Positions 58,580-64,000 of a stretch of DNA of 64,000 bases are shown here, piece by piece. Each line of letters opens with the position of its first letter. Position 1 is the first letter of the stretch. Both the position numbers and the translations under genes were made by a program. Source of the stretch: JABCPO02 sp963542845 (GTDB taxonomy: Bacteria; Bacillota; Clostridia; TANB77; CAG-508); the NCBI GenBank assembly GCA_963542845.1, contig CAUTZA010000003.1, positions 1 through 64,000 on the forward strand. The letters are read 5' to 3'. The notes beneath the pieces are model-generated. The model saw nothing but the letters and a program-made list of their open reading frames with translations. It was not told the origin of the DNA and made no database searches.

Positions 58580-61294
58580 TTAATTAATTTGTTTTTCTGT
58601 ATTTGTTGTTTTCTTCTTTTCTTTTGATACTTCTTCTAATTGATCTACAAGGTTTATAAGTTTTTGCATATCTTTACCTGTATATTCAAAATCTCCTTGT
58701 TTAATAACATCTTTTAATGTCTTATTTTGTTTGATTATAGCATCTTTAAGTTCATCTTCATTTGCCAAATCTCTTACATCAATATCTATCGCATTTTCTG
58801 TAAGCATTTTTTGCATAGCTTCTTTTAAGGTATTTCCTATACCTACTTTCCCTTTATTTGCTACTATTACTTTCTTAAGAACTGGTACTGCATCTTCATT
58901 TAAAAATACTTGATATATTGTTTTTATATATAGTGTTGTATTTTCATATGGAAGTAATATTCTAACTGTTTTTAATTCTGTTCCAAGAGTTGTAAGTTCC
59001 CTTAATTCTTTTTGTACTTTTGTATCTTTTTCAATTTGTGAATCAATAAAGCTTAAACTAAATTCTGATTTTTCATTATATCTATACATAGTAAGCTTAT
59101 TAACACCGTTTTCTACATGACCAACTAAATATGACACAATATTTTTTCTCTTTTCTGGAGTATATGTTGCTATAATTGCTGGTTTTAATTCACTTTCTTC
59201 TTTTAAAACAGTATACATAGATGTTGAACTTCTTGCTCCTGATCCTGAAACTTCTGTAACTTCCCATCTATCATCTGCTCTATATATATTATCTACATCT
59301 GAGTTATGATATGTTGTAAGTACTTTAGCTTGAATATCAAATAGGTATTGTGGATATTTCATTTGTTTCTTAATTGTTTCTGATAGTTCACTATAGTTTT
59401 TAAGTAGTGTTGGATATGTTTTCATTATTGTTGATATAAATGGATCTGTAGTGTCTGTTGCAAAAAATTCCACATTTCCGTTATATGCATCTACTACTAC
59501 TTTCACTGAGTTTCTTATAAAGTTTATTCTTTCTTTTCCACCTTTATCTGCTTCTATAGAAACTTTTTGCGAATATGGATATCTACTTGTAACTGTGTAC
59601 CCATCAATAACCCATGCAAGTCCACCATCTTCTTTTACTACTAAATATGGTTCTTTATCATATCTAATATTAGGTAATATTTTTCTTGCTCTTTCAACTA
59701 TTTGTCTATTTAATAATATTTTTGTATTTTCTGTTATATTATTATTAAATAATAACTCTGTACTTCCTTTTGTAAGTGCTACTGCTATTCTCTCAATTAA
59801 GCTTAATTTTATTCCACCTTTTCCATCATAATTATTTTCTTTATTTGTTAATGTACTTAATGGGTAATCATACTCTTTAATATCCTTCGCATTTACAATT
59901 GCATTTGAATTTGTTGTTTCTCCATAATATAATCTTGGTTCTTTTACTTTGATTCCATTTAGTTCTTGCCCTTCAAATTTTTCAGAAGTATTTAAAAGGT
60001 ATCCGTTTTCTTTTACCTTACTTGATGATGTAAGTATACCAAAGTTTCCATGTGTATATTTATATATTTTGTTTGTTGTTGTTTTGTCCTTAGTATCTAT
60101 TTCTCTTGTTGTTAAATACTCATAACCGTCCCCATTTTTCACTAAATTTGGTGTTCCATATTTATATAGCGATTTTTTTTCTTTGTTATCAGTATTATTT
60201 TCTAATGTTTCTTTTACTACATCTGGTGTTATAATAGGTAGTTTTTCAATAGATTCTGCATCTTTTTTTATCTTGTCTGCTGTTATATCTACCGATTTTG
60301 TTATTTCCTTATTTTCTATATTTACATTGTATGCATCTTCTGTTGCTCTTATATTTGCTAAAATATATTCTTTTTCTCTATCAATATCATTTCCTCTTAA
60401 AAAAATTGTATCTATAGCTATATTTGCCACAAATATTATTATAAGTGTTGCAGGTACTAATATTATAGAAAATAATATTTTATTAGATTCTTCCTTTTTT
60501 ATACCTTTTATAAAATTATATACTGCTATTATTATAACCAAACTTATAATCCTATATGCCCATAATTTTATATTAACATCTAAGAATCCTGCTCCTGTTA
60601 AGTATGCCCCTTTTACTGACTCTCTTTGAAGCATGTCTCCTATTAATATATCTTGATGTGATAAAAAATTGTATGTAATAACTACAACTGTTCCTGCTAT
60701 TATTACATTAATCAATTGTTTAACCATTTTAAGGCTTTTAAATCCTTTAAACTCTATTCCATCTAAATGGCTATTAATAACAATTATATAGTACCCTACT
60801 ATATATAATGAAAGTACTGCTAAAAATACTATAATCATTTTTAATATTGTTTGTATAACAGGTATTGCCATTATAAAATAGCTATAATCCATATGAAATA
60901 TTGCATCTTTTTTACCAAAGAATCCCATGTTTATAAGGCTAAGTATTTGTCCTGATAAATAATATTGTGCAGCAATTCCAAGTGCTATAGCTACGATTAT
61001 TGCCACACTATTATTTGGAAGTTTTGGAAGTTCTTTTGATTCTGCACTAAAATGTTCTTTTAGCCCTTTTCTTATTCCAATATTTGTAAGCATTATTATT
61101 ATATATGTACTTATCGCTGTAAAGCTAAAAACACCTACTCTTTCAATAAAGTTTGTGTTAAATATTTTTAAATATTCTTCACCTATTTCTTTAAATTGAA
61201 CAGTCTCCGATATATAGTAAACACTTGTTACTATACCCAAAAGTAATATTACTAATATAGTTAAAATTGTTGATAATATTCTTTTTTTATTCAT
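58580..61294 (-). CDS. UPF0182 (COG1615) family membrane protein
   Basis: 904 residues from ATG 61294 with AAGGGGG upstream. About seven membrane helices in the first 310 residues, then a large extracytoplasmic domain: RATEDAYNVN, RLYYGETTNSNAIVNAKDIK, YDYPLSTLTNKENNYDGKGG, VDAYNGNVEFFATDTTDPFI and YPQYLFDIQAKVLTTYH are hallmarks of UPF0182. The C-terminus has a helical region matching DNELKDAI-type ends. The family is widespread in Clostridia and Actinobacteria without known role. Despite its size the gene has no in-phase CGG. Confidence 0.9.
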   Translation of the reverse strand: MNKKRILSTILTILVILLLGIVTSVYYISETVQFKEIGEEYLKIFNTNFIERVGVFSFTAISTYIIIMLTNIGIRKGLKEHFSAESKELPKLPNNSVAIIVAIALGIAAQYYLSGQILSLINMGFFGKKDAIFHMDYSYFIMAIPVIQTILKMIIVFLAVLSLYIVGYYIIVINSHLDGIEFKGFKSLKMVKQLINVIIAGTVVVITYNFLSHQDILIGDMLQRESVKGAYLTGAGFLDVNIKLWAYRIISLVIIIAVYNFIKGIKKEESNKILFSIILVPATLIIIFVANIAIDTIFLRGNDIDREKEYILANIRATEDAYNVNIENKEITKSVDITADKIKKDAESIEKLPIITPDVVKETLENNTDNKEKKSLYKYGTPNLVKNGDGYEYLTTREIDTKDKTTTNKIYKYTHGNFGILTSSSKVKENGYLLNTSEKFEGQELNGIKVKEPRLYYGETTNSNAIVNAKDIKEYDYPLSTLTNKENNYDGKGGIKLSLIERIAVALTKGSTELLFNNNITENTKILLNRQIVERARKILPNIRYDKEPYLVVKEDGGLAWVIDGYTVTSRYPYSQKVSIEADKGGKERINFIRNSVKVVVDAYNGNVEFFATDTTDPFISTIMKTYPTLLKNYSELSETIKKQMKYPQYLFDIQAKVLTTYHNSDVDNIYRADDRWEVTEVSGSGARSSTSMYTVLKEESELKPAIIATYTPEKRKNIVSYLVGHVENGVNKLTMYRYNEKSEFSLSFIDSQIEKDTKVQKELRELTTLGTELKTVRILLPYENTTLYIKTIYQVFLNEDAVPVLKKVIVANKGKVGIGNTLKEAMQKMLTENAIDIDVRDLANEDELKDAIIKQNKTLKDVIKQGDFEYTGKDMQKLINLVDQLEEVSKEKKKTTNTEKQIN

Positions 61295-61313
61295 TTTTCC
61301 CCCTTCTTTAAGG

Positions 61314-62216
61314 CTATTCAAAAATTGCATCTACAAATTCTCTTGCATTAAATTTTTGAAGATCTGTTATCTTTTCCCCTGTTCCTATATATTTTATAGG
61401 CAGTTTTGTTCTATTTACTATTCCTATTATTACTCCACCTTTTGATGTTCCATCAAGCTTTGTAAGCACATATCCATCAATATCTGTAACTTCTGAAAAC
61501 GCTTTAGCTTGTTCAATTGCATTTTGTCCTGTTGTTCCATCAAGTACAAGTAATGTTTCTTTTGTATAATTTTCTTTTAAAAGTTTATCTACCGACTTGT
61601 TTATTTTTTTCAACTCTTCCATCAAATTCTTTTTGTTGTGTAGTCTACCAGCCGTATCTATTATTATTATATCATAATTTCTTCCATTTGCATATTCCAA
61701 GCTTGAATATACTACTGATGATGGATCTGCATTTTCTCTTATTTCTGTTATATCAACACCAGCTCTTTCAGCCCACATTTTAATTTGTTCTCCTGCAGCT
61801 GCTCTAAATGTATCTGCTGGTACTAATAATACTTTTTTACCTTCATCTACATATCCTTTTGCCATTTTTCCAATAGTAGTTGTTTTACCTGCTCCATTTA
61901 CTCCAATAACCAATATACATTTTTTTACATTTTCTTCCTTCTTTTCAATATCAATCATCTCTACAATTATATTTTTTAGTTCTTCTTTTACTTTATCTGG
62001 ATCTTCTATGCTTTTTTTCTTAATATTTTCTCTTAATATCGATATTATAATGCTTACTGTATCCATTCCAAGATCTGCCATTATAAGGATTTCCTCTAAA
62101 CTTTCCAAAAGTTCTTCATCAACTTTTTTAAATCCAGAAAACACCTCATTAATCTTATTTCCTATATTCTCTTTTGTTTTTACTAATTTTTCTCTTATTT
62201 TATCAAAAAATCCCAT
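61314..62216 (-). CDS. ftsY: Signal recognition particle receptor FtsY
   Basis: 300 residues, the compact FtsY without acidic A domain. N domain to about 90; G domain with LVIGVNGAGKTTTIGKMAKG (G1), VPADTFRAAAGEQIK, YDIIIIDTAGRLHNKKNLME (G3), YVLTKLDGTSKGG (G4), PIKYIGTGEKITDLQKF (G5). It targets ribosome-SRP complexes to the membrane. First gene of a three-gene operon. No in-phase CGG. Confidence 0.95.
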   Translation of the reverse strand: MGFFDKIREKLVKTKENIGNKINEVFSGFKKVDEELLESLEEILIMADLGMDTVSIIISILRENIKKKSIEDPDKVKEELKNIIVEMIDIEKKEENVKKCILVIGVNGAGKTTTIGKMAKGYVDEGKKVLLVPADTFRAAAGEQIKMWAERAGVDITEIRENADPSSVVYSSLEYANGRNYDIIIIDTAGRLHNKKNLMEELKKINKSVDKLLKENYTKETLLVLDGTTGQNAIEQAKAFSEVTDIDGYVLTKLDGTSKGGVIIGIVNRTKLPIKYIGTGEKITDLQKFNAREFVDAIFE

Positions 62217-62316
62217 TTATTCTCCATTTCTATTAAATAATTTATTAAAATTTATATATATTTTAACATATTTTAACCTAAAAATCTCTATAATAGCAAA
62301 TATATTTGTATAAGAA

Positions 62317-62355
62317 AAAGACCATATAACTTCATTATAGAATTATATAGTCTTT
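62317..62355 (-). terminator. Terminator of the 63181 gene
   Basis: AAAGACCATATAACTTC pairs imperfectly with GAATTATATAGTCTTT; on the minus strand the stem is followed by TTCTT. Confidence 0.65.
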
Positions 62356-62443
62356 ATATTATCATTAAATATACTCTTGCGATTCGAAATTATACTCGGC
62401 TCAATGTATAAAAATTTCCTAACCAAGCTTGTAACCTCATTTT

Positions 62444-63181
62444 CTAAAGTTTAAATTCATTACTCATATATTCTGAATAGAGATAAGCTATATTATACAC
62501 AAAATTTTCATAATCATAACTAACAACCGGTAGAAACAAACTTGTTTCATTACCCGATTGAATATACAAGCATAAACTTTCATCCTCCTTCATATATACC
62601 GAAACTTTATTAGGCTGAAGAAATATAATTTCGTTTGCATTTATATTCTTAATAATAATTGCATTTATCCTTATCTTTCTGTTATATATTCTTTCCATAA
62701 ACATATACCCTTCTATTTGAGGCATCATTTCAGAAGTCCTTGCTAGTATCCTATCATTAATAATTACTGCTTCTATTCGGTAATCTTTTCTATTCATTCT
62801 AAGTATATCTTGATATTTATTATATTCTGCAATTCTTAATTTAATACTATTTTTACTAAATTCAAAAAGTTTACTTAGCTCTTTAATAGTTTGTCCATCA
62901 AAGTAATGGACATTATTCTTGTAGTCTATAATTAGTGCAATATTATTTTGTACAAACAAATTTTTGATATATACTTTCTTTTCATTTTCTATGAGGACAC
63001 AAACTTTATATCCTCCAGATAAAATTTCTCTAACTACATGTACAAATTTCTCTGACCTCATATTTTTATATATTTTTATCACTTTCCCTCTGTTTGAAAG
63101 AATGAGATAATCTTTTAAAGCAGTACTCTTTTTTAGTTTTTTTAACACATTTTTACTTTTATTCCTATTCATATTTATCAT
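62444..63181 (-). CDS. Unknown protein, 245 aa, tandem paralogue of the edge gene
   Basis: The sequence is mostly beta-rich: VHVVREILSGGYKVCVLIEN, IALIIDYKNNVHYFDGQTIK, INAIIIKNINANEIIFLQPN. The segment NAIIIKNINANEIIFLQP aligns with LQAIILENVTKGEIILQP of the next gene, and both end in a helix with YLY/YMS residues, so they are tandem duplicates. No motif, membrane segment or signal peptide. CGG appears only out of phase. Function not assigned. Confidence 0.6.
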   Translation of the reverse strand: MINMNRNKSKNVLKKLKKSTALKDYLILSNRGKVIKIYKNMRSEKFVHVVREILSGGYKVCVLIENEKKVYIKNLFVQNNIALIIDYKNNVHYFDGQTIKELSKLFEFSKNSIKLRIAEYNKYQDILRMNRKDYRIEAVIINDRILARTSEMMPQIEGYMFMERIYNRKIRINAIIIKNINANEIIFLQPNKVSVYMKEDESLCLYIQSGNETSLFLPVVSYDYENFVYNIAYLYSEYMSNEFKL

Positions 63182-63293
63182 CTCCTAATCTTTAATTTTA
63201 AATATTAGTTATTTTTTAACTGCTTAATAGCTTTTATATTATATATTATACCATTTTTAAAATTTTATTCTATATATAAATTCTTACGCATAA

Positions 63294-63314
63294 GAAAAAG
63301 AGCTTAAAGCTCCA
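63294..63314 (-). terminator. Possible terminator of the edge gene
   Basis: Short stem GGAGCTTTAAGCTC followed by TTTTTCTT on the minus strand. The stem is short, so moderate support only. Confidence 0.5.
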
Positions 63315-63318
63315 TTTC

Positions 63319-64000
63319 TTAATTTTCTTCTTTCTCGTTTTCCATATAGGTCATATACATATGGTATAAATAATAACCTATATTTGAAAAATTTTCTAAC
63401 TCTTCTTGGTAGTTTCCTGAAACCATTATTGGAAATAACAGATAACTATTTTTATAAAAGAATTGATTATACGCCATATCTTTTTCGTCTACAACGACTC
63501 TATACGAGTCTATCGGTTGCAATATAATTTCTCCTTTAGTTACATTTTCCAAAATTATTGCTTGAAGATTTATTGGAGTATTATTATATTTCCAATAGGC
63601 CATGTTCAGGTCTATTGTATACAATGAAATATGTTCCTTTATCACTATTTCTCCATTAACAACAAATGCTTGAATTTTATAGGAGTCTCCTCCTATAATG
63701 TATCTATCTTCATTTAGTTGTTCATTTATTTTGTTGTAAATAAGTTTATTTGCTTGTATATTAAATAGCAGCAAAATTTTACTTAATAACTTATTCTCCT
63801 CGTCTCCTAAATACAAAGCAAATATTTCGCTATTTGCTTCAAGTACTAAACAAGATTCTTCTGGAATATATTTAACATTATCTATGTCAATATATCCCCG
63901 ATTAGTTTTAATTTTCTTGAATTGATATGTGTTTTCCGATAGTTTTTTTAATATACTAACTAGTTTTTTGGAACTGAATTTTCCTATTTTTATTTTTATT
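63319..64000 (-). CDS. Unknown protein (5' end beyond window), paralogue of the 63181 gene; contains an unshifted CGGG
   Basis: The frame is open from the window edge (first whole codon at 63999) to 63319, at least 226 residues. Beta-rich segments YKIQAFVVNGEIVIKEH, LQAIILENVTKGEIILQP and SYRVVVDEKDMAYNQFF match the downstream paralogue. An in-phase CGG followed by G lies at 63900-63897 (KTNRGYIDIDN when read as Arg). A +1 shift there would reach a stop five codons on, so CGGG does not recode here. A TTG at 63816 is a possible but unnecessary start. Function unknown. Confidence 0.55.
   Translation of the reverse strand, partial: IKIKIGKFSSKKLVSILKKLSENTYQFKKIKTNRGYIDIDNVKYIPEESCLVLEANSEIFALYLGDEENKLLSKILLLFNIQANKLIYNKINEQLNEDRYIIGGDSYKIQAFVVNGEIVIKEHISLYTIDLNMAYWKYNNTPINLQAIILENVTKGEIILQPIDSYRVVVDEKDMAYNQFFYKNSYLLFPIMVSGNYQEELENFSNIGYYLYHMYMTYMENEKEEN

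Noticed and set aside
1..64000. CRISPR arrays, rRNA genes, complete insertion sequences or prophage genes
   Set aside because: No regularly spaced repeats, rRNA motifs, transposase or phage structural genes were seen.

Overview
The window is very AT-rich DNA from what is most likely a Gram-positive-type bacterium of the Bacillota (Clostridia-like). The evidence is the gene set: sbp, two DUF881 proteins, DivIB, FtsA and FtsZ in one cluster; MinE/MinD next to RodA; the SUF operon in the order sufC-B-D-S-U; Mini-RNase III; RbgA; AddB; single-subunit GlyRS; family II pyrophosphatase; and a clostridial-type OGG. Arginine is almost always AGA, and CGN codons are rare. Nearly all genes lie on the minus strand. 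The exceptions are pth-ppaC, three small orphan genes and one tRNA.

The central observation concerns 25 genes, mostly conserved housekeeping genes, that are each interrupted by one to five +1 frameshifts (45 in total). Every one has the same form: an extra C sits directly in front of a glycine codon, giving an in-phase CGGA (43 times) or CGGT (2 times). Dropping the C, or reading the four bases as one Gly codon, restores the full family sequence at a glycine, in most genes a strongly conserved one (for example FtsZ LTRGL-G-AGG, SufB AVWS-G-GSF, ObgE KA-G-NGGD-G-ATS, AsnRS SGF-G-LGFER). CGG in the other two phases (AAC GGA, TCG GAA, GCG GAT and so on) occurs dozens of times without any shift. 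As an ordinary in-phase sense codon I found CGG only four times, all in small accessory genes. This looks like a genome-wide recoding rule: a quadruplet CGGN = Gly codon, or obligatory +1 shifting at an unassigned CGG. It resembles the AGGY/CCCCU shifts of Perkinsus mitochondrial cox1, but I know of no bacterial precedent on this scale. Random sequencing error does not explain the strict codon phase.

Layout, left to right: an unknown charged protein, CvpA and a DUF5711-type protein (1-4.2 kb); pth fused in frame to ppaC on the plus strand (4.5-6.1 kb); addB, a membrane transglutaminase, ogg, an unknown gene and rnc (6.2-13.8 kb); two plus-strand orphans (14.0-15.1 kb); a PfkB-SIS fusion, an O-methyltransferase and typA (15.2-19.8 kb); a second transglutaminase, a membrane protein and a small LPXTG protein (19.9-21.8 kb); proS and a deoxyribosyltransferase-like gene (21.9-24.3 kb); two secreted paralogues (24.5-25.4 kb); uvrC, a 1300-residue repeat/coiled-coil protein, a LexA-like regulator, obgE and glyS (25.4-34.5 kb); an orphan, sufU, sufS, a three-gene membrane cassette, a flavodoxin, an ABC-F ATPase, sufD, sufB and sufC (34.8-43.8 kb); ftsZ, ftsA, sbp, an Hsp33-type zinc domain, two DUF881 genes, divIB and scpB (44-50.2 kb); a tRNA and a MITE-like inverted repeat (50.3-50.6 kb); asnS, dusB, rodA, minE and minD (50.7-55.7 kb); two small paralogues, mrnC and rbgA (55.8-57.9 kb); a membrane protein, a UPF0182 protein and ftsY (58.1-62.2 kb); and two tandem paralogues of unknown function, the second cut by the window edge.

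The shifted genes cover translation (pth, proS, asnS, typA, obgE, rbgA, rnc, dusB, ABC-F), division and the cell wall (ftsZ, ftsA, rodA, scpB), Fe-S assembly (sufB, C, D, S) and DNA repair (uvrC, addB, lexA-like). If shifting were inefficient or regulated, output of all of these would depend on it together. For shifted genes, coordinates span the whole reconstructed reading frame. All calls are by eye; no database search was run.
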